Shown: positions 21,478-30,160 of the stretch, piece after piece
How positions within the stretch are numbered: position 1 is the first letter of the stretch
Layout of the letters: each line of letters begins with the position of its first letter
From: Vreelandella halophila
Lineage (GTDB): Bacteria; Pseudomonadota; Gammaproteobacteria; Pseudomonadales; Oleiphilaceae
Direction: 5' to 3'
DNA: 64,000 nt
NCBI RefSeq assembly: GCF_009856365.1
Contig: NZ_WMEX01000001.1
Location: 620,001 to 684,000, forward strand
The notes under the pieces: model-generated
Told to the model about the DNA's origin: nothing
The model's database searches: none
Seen by the model: only the letters and a program-made list of their open reading frames with translations
Position numbers and translations under genes: made by a program

Positions 21478-22683
21478 TTAGTTCTGGTTCGGCCCGGTGC
21501 GGAACTCGTCCGCGTACCAGATGCGGATATCGCCGATCCAGGGCAGGTCGCTGGTGCGGGACTTGAGCTGGCAGGTGAGGCACTGCTGGTTGCGGGAGGC
21601 CTCGTTCACCGCCGTGCGGCTTTCCAGGTAGAGCTCCACGGAGACTTCGTCCGACAGGTAGTGCAGCCGGGGCGGGCAGGTGTTGTGGAAGTTGATCAGG
21701 TCGCCCCAGCGTTCCTCCAGCTGGTTGGCCACGGCGCTGCGTGAGGGCAGGATGGCGGCGTGAACGTTCTGCTGGACGGCTTCGTCCTCGGCGTCGATGT
21801 GGAAGGTGACCTCGCGCACGTCCGGGACGGCTTCCAGGAGGCGGTGTTCAGCGCGCACGCCGATTTCGTGGCCCTCGGAGACGCTGACTTCGGGGTCCAC
21901 CTGGAGGTGGATGTCGAGGAGGAAGTCGGAGCCCATGCGGCGGCTCTTGATGGCGTTCACCGAGCGGACGCCTTCGGTGGCTTCGGCAACCTCGCGCAGG
22001 TGGCGCTGTTTGTCCACCGGCATGGCGGTGTCCACCAGTTCCTTGACGTTGTCCCAGGCGAGGTGCCAGCCGACACGGGCAACGATAACGGCGATGCCAC
22101 AGGCGGCGACGGCGTCGAGCCAGGGATAGCCCAGCATGGCGCCGGAGGCGCCGAGCATTACCACGATGGAGGAGAAGGCGTCCGTGCGGCTGTGCCAGGC
22201 GTTGGCCACCAGCAGGTCGGAGCGTATGGCTTTCCCCACCCTGAGGGTGTAGTGGTAGATCCATTCCTTGCCGAGGACGGCAGCAGCGGCCACCACCAGC
22301 ACGGGCCAGCCAGGCACGCCGAGGTCGACGTGCATGACCCGCTGCACAGCTTCCCAGGCAAGGACGCCGGCGAGTGCGATCAGGGCGCTGCCGAGTATGA
22401 CCGCGCCCAGGGTCTCGAAGCGTTCGTGACCGTAGGGGTGGTCTTCGTCCGGCTCCTCACGGGAGATACGGAACAGCACCAGTACCATGATGTCCGAGGC
22501 GACATCGGAGAAGGAATGGACGCCGTCCGCGATCAGGGCATACGAGTTGTAGAAAAAGCCGATGATGACCTTCACAACGCCCAGCAGGGCATCCAGAACG
22601 AGCCCGACGAGGGTTACCCGGCGAGCGGACTGGAGTTCGCTTTCCGGCGCATGATCAAGGGCTGTGTCTTCGGATGCATTCAT
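21478..22683 (-). CDS. Cation diffusion facilitator family transporter with C-terminal extension
   Basis: A proton-coupled inner-membrane exporter for divalent metals (Zn, Fe, Co or similar). The 401-residue product has six predicted membrane helices between residues ~25 and 230. The paired HxxxD metal sites are in DGVHSFSDVASD (helix 2) and HSRTDAFSS (helix 5). A cytoplasmic metallochaperone-like domain follows (~235-310), then about 100 extra residues containing CLTCQLK, longer than FieF/CzcD. The metal cannot be assigned. A GTG three codons upstream is in frame, but ATG at 22683 has the better spaced GAGAAG site. Confidence 0.88.
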   Translation of the reverse strand: MNASEDTALDHAPESELQSARRVTLVGLVLDALLGVVKVIIGFFYNSYALIADGVHSFSDVASDIMVLVLFRISREEPDEDHPYGHERFETLGAVILGSALIALAGVLAWEAVQRVMHVDLGVPGWPVLVVAAAAVLGKEWIYHYTLRVGKAIRSDLLVANAWHSRTDAFSSIVVMLGASGAMLGYPWLDAVAACGIAVIVARVGWHLAWDNVKELVDTAMPVDKQRHLREVAEATEGVRSVNAIKSRRMGSDFLLDIHLQVDPEVSVSEGHEIGVRAEHRLLEAVPDVREVTFHIDAEDEAVQQNVHAAILPSRSAVANQLEERWGDLINFHNTCPPRLHYLSDEVSVELYLESRTAVNEASRNQQCLTCQLKSRTSDLPWIGDIRIWYADEFRTGPNQN

Positions 22684-23117
22684 AAACCGCACTGCTTCTC
22701 TCGGGCGCGCTCAGGATAACCCGGATACGGCGACCGGGGACAGGGCGCAGTGTAAATGGTCTGGCCAACCTTTTCATCCTTCAATGGTAAGGATTGGGGT
22801 TGATTTTATGCACAGAAGTGGTTCCGGGGCCTGTTGTTCGCAAAATGCCGTCAAAAGCCGGACTTAGCGCACGGACTTTTATAAGTATCTGAAAAACAAT
22901 AGAAAATTATTGGTCAAAAAATAAACAATCTGTAGATTTCCGCCATTGGCAGGCGGTTTGGCGGTTTGCCACAAAAAAATTCACAGAGTTTTCCACAGAT
23001 TCCGTGGAAAAGGTCACGGCGCTGTCATCGTTCTGACACGGAAAGCCTTTCGCGGCCACCGCCTCCATTCCTGTATACTGCTGGCTTTACAGCAGAAAAC
23101 CACCCCGGTGATTCCCC
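22684..23117. promoter_or_regulatory. AT-rich intergenic region upstream of pyrD
   Basis: This 434-base gap divides the divergent CDF transporter and pyrD genes. Roughly 22860-22990 is far more AT-rich than its surroundings. A perfect 8-bp stem-loop TTTTCCAC / GTGGAAAA sits at 22989-23011, and a direct repeat of GCGGTTTG occurs just before it. A -10-like TATACT at 23074-23079 may serve pyrD, but no good -35 is visible. I found no open reading frame with coding character. Confidence 0.45.
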
Positions 23118-24143
23118 ATGTACCAGGCCCTGCGCCCCCTTTTTTTCCGGCTTCCTCCCGAAACGGCCCACTGGCTCGCCCTGGAATCGGCCCGGGCGGT
23201 TGCGGGAAGCGGGCTGCTTGGGCGTCTGTGGCCCGCACCCCCTGCTGCGCCCGTCGAGGTGATGGGGCTGACCCTGCCGAATCCGGTAGGGCTGGCCGCA
23301 GGCCTGGACAAGGAGGGACGCTACATTGATGCTCTGGGGGAGCTGGGATTCGGGTTTCTGGAAATTGGCACGGTCACCCCGCGTCCGCAGCCCGGAAACC
23401 CGAAGCCCAGGCTGTTCCGCCTCCCGGCTCATGAGGCCATCATCAACCGCATGGGGTTCAACAATCATGGCCTGGAGGCCATGGTCGCCAATATCCGGGC
23501 CAGCCGCTATAGCGGCATACTGGGGATCAATGTGGGCCGTAACAAGGATACCCCGGCGGATCAGGCACTGGATGACTATCTGGCCGGGATTGAGCGCATG
23601 TGGTCGCTGGCGGATTATCTCACCATCAACGTGTCCTCTCCCAACACGCCCGGTCTCCGGGACCTGCAGCATGGGGACGCACTGCGGTCGCTGCTGGCCG
23701 GGATCCGGGAGAAGCAGCTGGCGCTGACCGAGTCCATGGGCCATTACGTGCCCATCGCGGTCAAGGTGGCGCCGGACATGGATGAAGCCGCCGTCCGCTT
23801 TATGGCGGAAACGCTGCGTGAGGTGGGGATGGATGGCGTCATCGCCACCAATACCACGGTGGATCATTCAGCGGTGCTGCGGGATCCACTGGGCGAGGAA
23901 ACCGGAGGCCTGAGTGGTCGCCCGCTGGCTGAGCCTTCCACAGCGGTGATCCGCCAGCTCCGTGCTGAGCTGGGGGTGGATTTCCCCATCATCGGGGTGG
24001 GCGGCATTACCAGCAGTGCCGCGGCGCTTGCCAAGATCCGGGCGGGGGCTTCGGCGGTCCAGCTCTATTCCGGGCTGATCTATCGGGGTCCGCATCTGGT
24101 GGCGGACTGCGCTCGCGCCATTGCGGGTGGTTCCGGGGCCTGA
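23118..24143 (+). CDS. pyrD: Dihydroorotate dehydrogenase (quinone), class 2
   Basis: PyrD oxidises dihydroorotate to orotate with FMN and passes electrons to ubiquinone at the inner membrane. The 341-residue product has the N-terminal amphipathic membrane-association helices (LRPLFFRLPPETAHWL), NPVGLAAGLDKEG, the class 2 catalytic serine in NVSSPNTPGLR, and the FMN phosphate-binding IIGVGGI. It precedes rmf and rlmL as in other gammaproteobacteria. A GC hairpin follows the stop. Confidence 0.97.
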   Translation: MYQALRPLFFRLPPETAHWLALESARAVAGSGLLGRLWPAPPAAPVEVMGLTLPNPVGLAAGLDKEGRYIDALGELGFGFLEIGTVTPRPQPGNPKPRLFRLPAHEAIINRMGFNNHGLEAMVANIRASRYSGILGINVGRNKDTPADQALDDYLAGIERMWSLADYLTINVSSPNTPGLRDLQHGDALRSLLAGIREKQLALTESMGHYVPIAVKVAPDMDEAAVRFMAETLREVGMDGVIATNTTVDHSAVLRDPLGEETGGLSGRPLAEPSTAVIRQLRAELGVDFPIIGVGGITSSAAALAKIRAGASAVQLYSGLIYRGPHLVADCARAIAGGSGA

Positions 24144-24149
24144 ACGAAA

Positions 24150-24173
24150 ACGGGCCCGCGCCGGCGGGCCCGT
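24150..24173. terminator. GC-rich hairpin after pyrD
   Basis: A 10-bp stem ACGGGCCCGC / GCGGGCCCGT with loop GCCG starts 7 bases after the pyrD stop. A T-run is missing on the plus strand; the GAAAA before it would be a short T-run for minus-strand transcription. A second small hairpin (GGGGGC/GCCCCC, 24230-24246) follows. Confidence 0.55.
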
Positions 24174-24322
24174 GGGGGACGAGTGGTCCCCCTTTCGCGT
24201 ATGCAGAGATGGAGCCTCTGTATGTGTCAGGGGGCGAGTGGCCCCCTCAGGTCTGTAGCCCCTTTACGGTGGCATGCAGTGCTTTCAGGTTTTTCCGGGT
24301 TGGCCGCCTCGCGGCGGTCAGT

Positions 24323-24535
24323 TCACGCTGTCAGATTCGGCATCTTGTGTATTGAGGAGACACCCTGTGTCAGTCCGCTCCAATGGTCTTCCCGACCTTC
24401 CCGCCACCCGTTCATCCATTCCTGACGGGTTTCCGGTTTATCCAGTGGGCAGTTTTCCTTGGACCTGCCGGACAAACCTGCCATATAACCGCGTTTGTAG
24501 GCGCGGGCTGACATGTCTCGCTTCTGTCTTTTCAT
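24323..24535 (-). CDS. rmf: Ribosome modulation factor
   Basis: RMF dimerises 70S ribosomes into inactive 100S particles in stationary phase. The 70-residue product has the diagnostic N-terminus MKRQKRD, then RGYMAGLSGRSKENCP and W-x-x-GWREGRED, matching E. coli RMF along its whole length. It carries about 15 extra C-terminal residues. GAGGTAGAGAGC precedes the ATG. The gene is convergent with pyrD and divergent from rlmL. Confidence 0.95.
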   Translation of the reverse strand: MKRQKRDMSARAYKRGYMAGLSGRSKENCPLDKPETRQEWMNGWREGREDHWSGLTQGVSSIHKMPNLTA

Positions 24536-24840
24536 GCTCTCTACCTCATGTGGTCACATCGGTCATGAGCGTGCGCACGAATCCGCCACCCTTCATTGAG
24601 CGCCCGTCGCGGTCTGTCGGCAGCGTGAAACCGACGGTGATCCGCTCAGGGGCGTTGGCGGATGGATCGATCCTGTCAGGGCCCTTGCCGCCCGATCTTC
24701 TCAGGCGGTGTCATTGACGCGTCATAGTCAGTAAAGCGCAAAATCTGAGCAGTGTATACCCAGATAAAACCAATCATGCCCGGGGTTCTGATTGGCGACG
24801 CCAATAACCCTTCTGTGACGGGCACAAACGCCAAGGATCC
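24536..24840. other. Non-coding gap between rmf and rlmL (possible rmf leader)
   Basis: About 300 bases separate the divergent rmf and rlmL genes. No convincing reading frame is seen. On the minus strand it must contain the rmf promoter and 5' leader. A structured 'rmf' leader motif has been described upstream of rmf in Pseudomonas, but I could not recognise its consensus here. No other feature is supported. Confidence 0.3.
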
Positions 24841-26364
24841 GTGGAATTGAAGACCGATGATTTTTTTGTAACCGCCTCATGGGGCCTTCTGGAGCTGCTG
24901 GCGGATGAGATGGCCGCCTTTGGTATTGAGGTGACCGGGCGTGCGTCCGCCGGGCTCTGGGTGCGAACGGACATGGCCGGTGCCCGTGGCATATGCCTGT
25001 GGTCTCGGCTGGCAAGCCGGGTCACTCTGCATCTCCACCGGGCGCCGGCGGACAGTGCGGACACCGTCCGCAGGGCGGCGAGAGCCATTCCCTGGGAGGC
25101 GTGGCTGCGGCCGGAGATGACGTTCCGGGTCCGTTTCCAGGGCACCCATGGGGACATCCTGAGCCCGCGTTTCGGCGCCCAGTGCGTCAAGGACGGGTTG
25201 ATGGAGCGGGTCCGGAGCCAGGGGGGAGCGGAGCCGATCATGACGCCTGATCAACCGGATCTGCCGATACAGGCAAGGCTGCGCCACGGCCAGCTTGAGC
25301 TGGGGCTGGATATGGCCGGTGTCAGCCTGCACCAGCGTGGATACCGCAGCGAGGCCGGCGAGGCACCGCTGCGCGAAACGCTGGCCGCCGGGCTGCTGTA
25401 CCGGGCCGGCTGGCCGGAGGTGGCCAAAGCGGGCGGGGATCTGGTGGACCCGTTCTGCGGCTCGGGGACCATCCTCGTGGAGGCTGCCATGATGGCGACG
25501 GATACCGCGCCGGGGCTGTTCCGTGGCTTTGCCTTTGAGGGCTGGCCGGGGGCGGTTACCGAGGGCTGGCCCGCGCAGCGGGCGGAAGCGGACGAGCGCC
25601 GGAAACAGGGGCGGGCGGACAGTCGTTCCCGCTTCCGCGGTACGGACATGGATGGTCGTGTGGTGGCGGCCGCCTGGCGCAACATTGAGCGGGCCGGTTT
25701 CAGTGACCGGATCCACGTGGAGAAATGCGACGTGGCGGAGTGGCGTATGCCGGAGAAGGCCAGAACCGGCCTGATCCTGACCAACCCGCCCTACGGTAAT
25801 CGGCTGGAGTCCCGGGAGCGGGCGGCGGAGCTGTTCCGGATCCTGGGGGAACGACTCCGCAGCGAGGCTGTGGGCTGGCGTTTCGGGCTGCTGCTGTCGG
25901 AATCGGAGCTCGGCCACCAGCTGGGCCTGCGCTCACGGCGCCAGTACCGGTTCTACAATGGCTCACTGGAAACCACGCTGCTGCTGTTCGACATCCGCGA
26001 GAACGAGTTCCGTCAGCCGGAGCAGTCGCTGGAGGAGTTGCGCACGGGCATCCCGGAGCCCGCGATCCACAACGAGGAGCGGGCTGCAATGCTGGCCAAC
26101 CGCCTGCGCAAGAACCGGCGTCACCTGCGCCGGCGGATCAACCAGGCGCCTGACGAGTCCCACTGCCTCTATGATGCGGATATACCGGAATACGCGGTTC
26201 GCATCACCCAGACCGGGGAACAGTTGACGGTTACGGAGTACGCGCCGCCGGCCTCGGTACCGGAGAAGGCGGCCCGCCAGAGGCTTGCGGAGGTGCTGGC
26301 GGTGGCGCCGGACGTGCTGGGGATGGATCCCGGGGCGGTCTCGTACGAGTACGTCAGGCGCTGA
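24841..26364 (+). CDS. rlmL: 23S rRNA m2G2445 methyltransferase RlmL without the RlmK half
   Basis: RlmL methylates G2445 of 23S rRNA using S-adenosylmethionine. The 507-residue product has an N-terminal THUMP region (~45-155), then the RlmL methyltransferase with VDPFCGSGT (motif I) and LILTNPPYGNRLE (catalytic NPPY). In E. coli a second methyltransferase, RlmK (m7G2069), is fused at the C-terminus for about 700 residues in total. Here the protein stops soon after the linker-like AARQRLAEVLAVAPDVLG. The stop is clean, and the next gene on the other strand ends 9 bases away, so RlmK has been lost or moved. The start is a GTG after AAGGA. Confidence 0.9.
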   Translation: MELKTDDFFVTASWGLLELLADEMAAFGIEVTGRASAGLWVRTDMAGARGICLWSRLASRVTLHLHRAPADSADTVRRAARAIPWEAWLRPEMTFRVRFQGTHGDILSPRFGAQCVKDGLMERVRSQGGAEPIMTPDQPDLPIQARLRHGQLELGLDMAGVSLHQRGYRSEAGEAPLRETLAAGLLYRAGWPEVAKAGGDLVDPFCGSGTILVEAAMMATDTAPGLFRGFAFEGWPGAVTEGWPAQRAEADERRKQGRADSRSRFRGTDMDGRVVAAAWRNIERAGFSDRIHVEKCDVAEWRMPEKARTGLILTNPPYGNRLESRERAAELFRILGERLRSEAVGWRFGLLLSESELGHQLGLRSRRQYRFYNGSLETTLLLFDIRENEFRQPEQSLEELRTGIPEPAIHNEERAAMLANRLRKNRRHLRRRINQAPDESHCLYDADIPEYAVRITQTGEQLTVTEYAPPASVPEKAARQRLAEVLAVAPDVLGMDPGAVSYEYVRR

Positions 26365-26373
26365 AGAAGCCGC

Positions 26374-26991
26374 TCAGAAGTCCAGCCGCAGGCCGACGTT
26401 CCACTGGCGGATCCGGATGCTGGTGGTAGTGTCCTGATGCAGTTGGCCGTATTCCACGAACAGGCTGGAATTGCCGATGAAATCCACATCCGTGCCCACC
26501 AGCCAGCTGCGGCTCATACTGGTTTCGAGGTAGGGCTCCTCGGTCACGGTCACATTGCCGTCGTCATCCTCACTGGTGCGCGTGGCCGTGGTCTCCACGT
26601 GGCTCATGCCGAACTGCGCATAGGCGCGTGAGAACATGGTCCAGTGGTAGTAGACGCCGATGTAGGCGCTGGCGTAGTAGTCGATGTTCAGTTCCAGATC
26701 AGCGGTCTCTTCCTCGGGGGAGGGCGCTGCGCCCCCCCTTGCCTCAACCTTGATGTGGTCATTCAGGAACTTGCCGAACACGATGCCCGAGGTGGTGACG
26801 GTGGCCTTGCCATTGCCGCCACTGAGGTTCTTGTGCCGGAAGTGCGAGCCGGTTACGCCGAGATAGTACTCGCCGGCCTTGCTTTCAGCTTCCGGCTGCT
26901 GGGGGCGCTGTGGTCTCTGCTGGGCCATGGCCGGCAGGCTGGTGACCACCAGGAGCGCGGTGCAGGTCAGGAGAACGGGAATGCGGCGCAT
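26374..26991 (-). CDS. Small outer-membrane beta-barrel protein, unknown function
   Basis: The 205-residue product has a clear signal peptide (residues 1-21, ending SLPAMA before QQRPQ), then alternating hydrophobic/polar strands rich in Tyr and aromatic residues. It ends with the terminal Phe (LRLDF) recognised by the BAM complex. These features resemble OmpW/opacity-type 8-stranded barrels; I see no specific functional motif. The ATG at 26991 is chosen because it begins the signal peptide; an upstream start would add 14 residues. Substrate and role unknown. Confidence 0.75.
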   Translation of the reverse strand: MRRIPVLLTCTALLVVTSLPAMAQQRPQRPQQPEAESKAGEYYLGVTGSHFRHKNLSGGNGKATVTTSGIVFGKFLNDHIKVEARGGAAPSPEEETADLELNIDYYASAYIGVYYHWTMFSRAYAQFGMSHVETTATRTSEDDDGNVTVTEEPYLETSMSRSWLVGTDVDFIGNSSLFVEYGQLHQDTTTSIRIRQWNVGLRLDF

Positions 26992-27078
26992 AGGCTGGCT
27001 TATCCGTGGCGCTGAATTGCCGCGGATTGTCACCCACCTGCAGCGCGCTGTCGTCGAAACCGGTCACAAAGTCCGCGT

Positions 27079-27573
27079 TCAGCCGGAAGAGTCCGGATCG
27101 GTGAGGCCCTCCTCGCGTGCGAGCAGCAGCTGGGCATAGACCGCGTTCTCCGCCACGCTGGCATCCAGCGTCTCGCGCAGGATGATGTCCTGGTAACGGT
27201 CATTGAGGCTTTCAAAGCTCTCATGATGGAGCAGGGCGGTCATTGGGGCCAGTTCGAACCCGGCCTGGATGCCCAGGGCCTCGCAGAGGAAGTCCAGCAG
27301 CTGATCGTCCGGATCCAGGCCGTCCGAGAACACCGTGGTTTCCCCCAGGTCCTCGTTCATTTCCCGCAGCACATCCACCGGTGCCACGCCCCGGTCGCGG
27401 AAGAACTCATCGTCCAGCAGGCGCTCATCCAGGTCCTCTGCCAGCCAATCATCCTCCGGGCGGATGATGACGTACTTGATCCGGCCGTCGCTCAGTGACC
27501 AGGCCACGGCGGTGGGGAACAGCTGCGGCCCGTTGTCGTCGTACTCGAATTTGAGAAACTGTGGAATCCGCAT
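27079..27573 (-). CDS. Hypothetical protein, possibly degenerate DEDD exonuclease fold
   Basis: The 164-residue acidic cytosolic protein starts MRIPQFLKFEYDDNG. The layout of its segments (F-x-Y-D at the start, PTAVAWSL, YVIIRPEDDW, DVLREMNEDLG, VFSDGLDPDDQLLDFL, then a helical C-terminus ending near LNDRYQD) resembles the 3'-5' exonuclease (DnaQ-like) fold. The canonical DxE of motif I and the final HxxxxD are not clearly present, so it may be inactive or something else. I chose the ATG at 27573, which gives the conserved-looking start; an upstream one adds 12 residues. The gene is divergent from apeB. Confidence 0.5.
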   Translation of the reverse strand: MRIPQFLKFEYDDNGPQLFPTAVAWSLSDGRIKYVIIRPEDDWLAEDLDERLLDDEFFRDRGVAPVDVLREMNEDLGETTVFSDGLDPDDQLLDFLCEALGIQAGFELAPMTALLHHESFESLNDRYQDIILRETLDASVAENAVYAQLLLAREEGLTDPDSSG

Positions 27574-27656
27574 GGGGGTGTCATCCTGCGCTATGCTGTG
27601 GGAGCCCAATGGTAAACCCGCACACTTTCTGAGGCGAGACGCAGACGGGAGTCCGC

Positions 27657-28955
27657 ATGGAACTGAATACTTTCAATGAGGGCCTGCTCGAGTTCCTGGG
27701 GCAGTCTCCAACCCCCTGGCACGCCGTGAGCAACATGGCCGGGATGCTCGACGCCGCTGGATTCCAGCGCCTGGACGAAGGCGACCCCTGGTCCCTGGCG
27801 CCGGGGCAGGGCTATTACGTGGTGCGCAATGGGTCGGCGCTGGTGGCATTTCACACCGGCCGGCGATCGCCCGCGGAGGCAGGCTGGCGCATGATGGGCG
27901 CGCACACGGACAGCCCCTGCCTGCGCGTGAAACCCAACCCGGAGATCCGCCGGAACGGCTGCCTTCAGCTGGGCGTGGAGGTCTACGGTGGCGCACTGCT
28001 CAATCCCTGGTTCGACCGGGATCTATCCATGGCGGGACGGGTGACCTATGAAGACGATCAGGGGCGGAGACGGGATACCCTGGTCGACTTCCGCCGCCCC
28101 GTGGTGGTGATTCCCTCGCTGGCGATCCACCTGGACCGGGACGCCAACAGCAGTCGCAGCATCAACAACCAGCAGCACCTGCCCCCGGTTACCCTGCTCA
28201 CCGCCGAGCACCCGGATACGGATTTTGAGCAGCTGTTGGCGCAGCAGTTACGGGCCGATCAGCCGGGAATCAACCTGCGCCGGATCCTGGAGCATGAGAT
28301 CTGTCTCTATGATACCCAGGCCCCGGCCCGAGTGGGCATGGCCGGGGAATTCATCACCTCCGCCCGACTGGACAATCTGCTCAGCTGCTGGCTGGGCATG
28401 CAGGCGTTGTTGGCCTCGGACGGTACCCAGCCGGCCCTGGCGGTGTTCAATGATCATGAGGAAGTGGGCAGCATGACTGCCGAGGGTGCTCAGGGCCCCC
28501 TCCTGGAATCCGTGCTGCAGCGCTGGGTCGGGGGCGAGGATCGGCACCGGGCACTTGCCCGTTCGATGATGATGTCCGTGGATAACGCCCATGCCATCCA
28601 TCCCAATTACCCGGAGTATTACGATGACGCTCATGGGCCGGTGATGAATGAAGGGCCGGTGATCAAGATCAACCGCAATCAGCGTTACGCCAGCAGTACC
28701 CGCACCAGTGGCCTTTTCCGGCACCTGAGTGGTGAACTCGGGGTGCCCTGCCAGACCTTTGTGGTGCGTTCTGACATGGGGTGTGGTAGCACCATCGGTC
28801 CACTGACCGCCGCAGGTATCGGGATCAGTACTCTTGATGTGGGGGTCCCCCAGCTTGCCATGCATTCCATCCGGGAGATGGCCGGAAGCCGTGATGCGCA
28901 CTCGCTCTATCGGGTATTGCGCCGCTACTTTGAACTGGACAGTCTCTGGGACTGA
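27657..28955 (+). CDS. apeB: M18 family aminopeptidase
   Basis: A dodecameric zinc aminopeptidase that removes N-terminal acidic or neutral residues in the cytosol. The 432-residue product has the M18 signatures MGAHTDSPCLRVKP (zinc His), FNDHEEVGS (catalytic and metal-binding Glu), MMMSVDNAHAIHPNYPE, and the C-terminal MHSIREMAGS with a zinc His. Length is normal for the family. It is monocistronic, with tRNA-Asn in the opposite direction 11 bases beyond its stop. Confidence 0.95.
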   Translation: MELNTFNEGLLEFLGQSPTPWHAVSNMAGMLDAAGFQRLDEGDPWSLAPGQGYYVVRNGSALVAFHTGRRSPAEAGWRMMGAHTDSPCLRVKPNPEIRRNGCLQLGVEVYGGALLNPWFDRDLSMAGRVTYEDDQGRRRDTLVDFRRPVVVIPSLAIHLDRDANSSRSINNQQHLPPVTLLTAEHPDTDFEQLLAQQLRADQPGINLRRILEHEICLYDTQAPARVGMAGEFITSARLDNLLSCWLGMQALLASDGTQPALAVFNDHEEVGSMTAEGAQGPLLESVLQRWVGGEDRHRALARSMMMSVDNAHAIHPNYPEYYDDAHGPVMNEGPVIKINRNQRYASSTRTSGLFRHLSGELGVPCQTFVVRSDMGCGSTIGPLTAAGIGISTLDVGVPQLAMHSIREMAGSRDAHSLYRVLRRYFELDSLWD

Positions 28956-28966
28956 AAGGCGGGAAT

Positions 28967-29042
28967 TGGCTCCCCGAGCTGGGCTCGAACCAGCGACAAC
29001 CTGATTAACAGTCAGGTGCTCTACCAACTGAGCTATCGGGGA
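28967..29042 (-). tRNA. tRNA-Asn (GTT), second copy
   Basis: A 76-nt tRNA on the minus strand with anticodon GTT and encoded CCA, identical to that at 17699-17774 over the full length. Flanks outside the tRNA are unrelated between the two copies. It sits between apeB and the lipase foldase gene. Confidence 0.96.
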
Positions 29043-29062
29043 GCTGCAGAAGAGGGCGAATA

Positions 29063-30100
29063 CTACCCATCCTGGCGTGAGGCGTCAATCCGGGACAGGG
29101 CCCGGGCACGGCGGCGTTCCGCTTCCGAATCGAAATGCTCTGAACGCAGCCGTTCCAGCGCCCGGCGCAGGTCGGATTCGGTCAGGCTGTCATTGCTCCG
29201 GATACGCTGTTTTTCCCGCTGGTAGCGCGCCAGCCGTTGCTGCCACCGGGCACGCTCCTCATCCAGTTCCGCCAGCTGGTCAGCCGCCTCCGCTCCGAGT
29301 TCGCGGCTGCGCAGGGCGTGGATCTCGGCGTCACTGGCCCCATCCTCGCGCATCCGGCGCGTCTTCTCACGCAGGGTATTGTAGGTCCGCGAGCGCTCCC
29401 GCACCTGCTGGACGTGCTCCGGCAACATCTCTTCGAGATCCCGCAGGCGCTTGCGTTTTTCGTCGGCGCTGAGGTCCGGGTTATTCTCGATCCGCTGGCG
29501 GGCCAGCTGATTTTCGATCCGCTGCTGTTCTCGCCCGAAGAAACCCTCGGTCATGGCCTCGCCCAGGTGATTGCGGCGCAGCTGCTTCAGCTGGTTCAGC
29601 ACGTGCCGGGTCTGCTCCGGGGTCACCTCGCCCATCCGGGTTTCCAGGTTGCCCGCGGCCTCCCGGTAATCCAGGTAGCGGTCGAGCGCCTCCATAACGT
29701 CCTCGCGGATCGCCCCGGGCACCTCCCTCTCAACCATGGCCTGGCGCATGCGATCACGCATGGCGGCTTCGTCGTCCTGTGACCGGGTCAGGCCGATGAA
29801 AAAGTCCATGAATCGGCGCAGGTCCCGGTCAAAGACCAGGTTGCCGTTCATGTCCACCCTTATGGCCCCGTCAATGGCAATGTTCTTGACGGTGTCATCC
29901 AGGGGCAGCGCCTGCTTCGGGGGTTCCCTGGGGGGACTGTTGCGGTTACCGGCGGTGGCCGGGGTGTCATGCTTGAGGGTCGTCACCGAGCCTGCCGGGG
30001 AGGGAGCTTCGGGGCTTTCCGGTGACAGCAGGAAAAGACTGAATCCGAGTGTGGCGATGCCGGCAAAGGCACCCGCCAGGATTCCTTGTCTGATGCCCAT
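29063..30100 (-). CDS. lifO: Lipase-specific foldase (lipase chaperone)
   Basis: Membrane-anchored periplasmic chaperone that folds the cognate secreted lipase before export by the type II system. The 345-residue product has an N-terminal anchor (residues ~5-27), a Pro/Ala-rich spacer, and a highly charged helical domain rich in Arg, Glu and Gln. The segment RRFMDFFIGLTRSQDDE corresponds to the foldase motif that normally reads RxxFDY(F/C)LSA, here somewhat diverged. It follows the lipase gene by 60 bases on the same strand, the standard lip-lif order. Confidence 0.9.
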   Translation of the reverse strand: MGIRQGILAGAFAGIATLGFSLFLLSPESPEAPSPAGSVTTLKHDTPATAGNRNSPPREPPKQALPLDDTVKNIAIDGAIRVDMNGNLVFDRDLRRFMDFFIGLTRSQDDEAAMRDRMRQAMVEREVPGAIREDVMEALDRYLDYREAAGNLETRMGEVTPEQTRHVLNQLKQLRRNHLGEAMTEGFFGREQQRIENQLARQRIENNPDLSADEKRKRLRDLEEMLPEHVQQVRERSRTYNTLREKTRRMREDGASDAEIHALRSRELGAEAADQLAELDEERARWQQRLARYQREKQRIRSNDSLTESDLRRALERLRSEHFDSEAERRRARALSRIDASRQDG

Positions 30101-30160
30101 GTCAGAGTACTCCTGTGCTCCCGGCCCACAGGGGGCCGGGATGCTCTCTGGGATGCAGGA

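Noticed and set aside
21187-21566. Short plus-strand frames across the repeat copies B and C
   Set aside because: They are translations of the palindromic repeats, without ribosome sites or any protein-like character; frames with similar peptides arise at each repeat copy.
22860-23011. AT-rich stretch with TTTTCCACA-like boxes considered as a replication origin
   Set aside because: Only one DnaA-like box and its imperfect inverse are present, no dnaA, dnaN, gidA or parAB is near, and the boxes form a simple stem-loop.
28248-29027. Minus-strand frames starting MVEHLTVNQVVAGSSPARGA at both tRNA-Asn genes
   Set aside because: The common N-terminus is the translation of the tRNA itself and not a protein family; the same peptide at 17701-17759 runs into the deoxyribosyltransferase frame.
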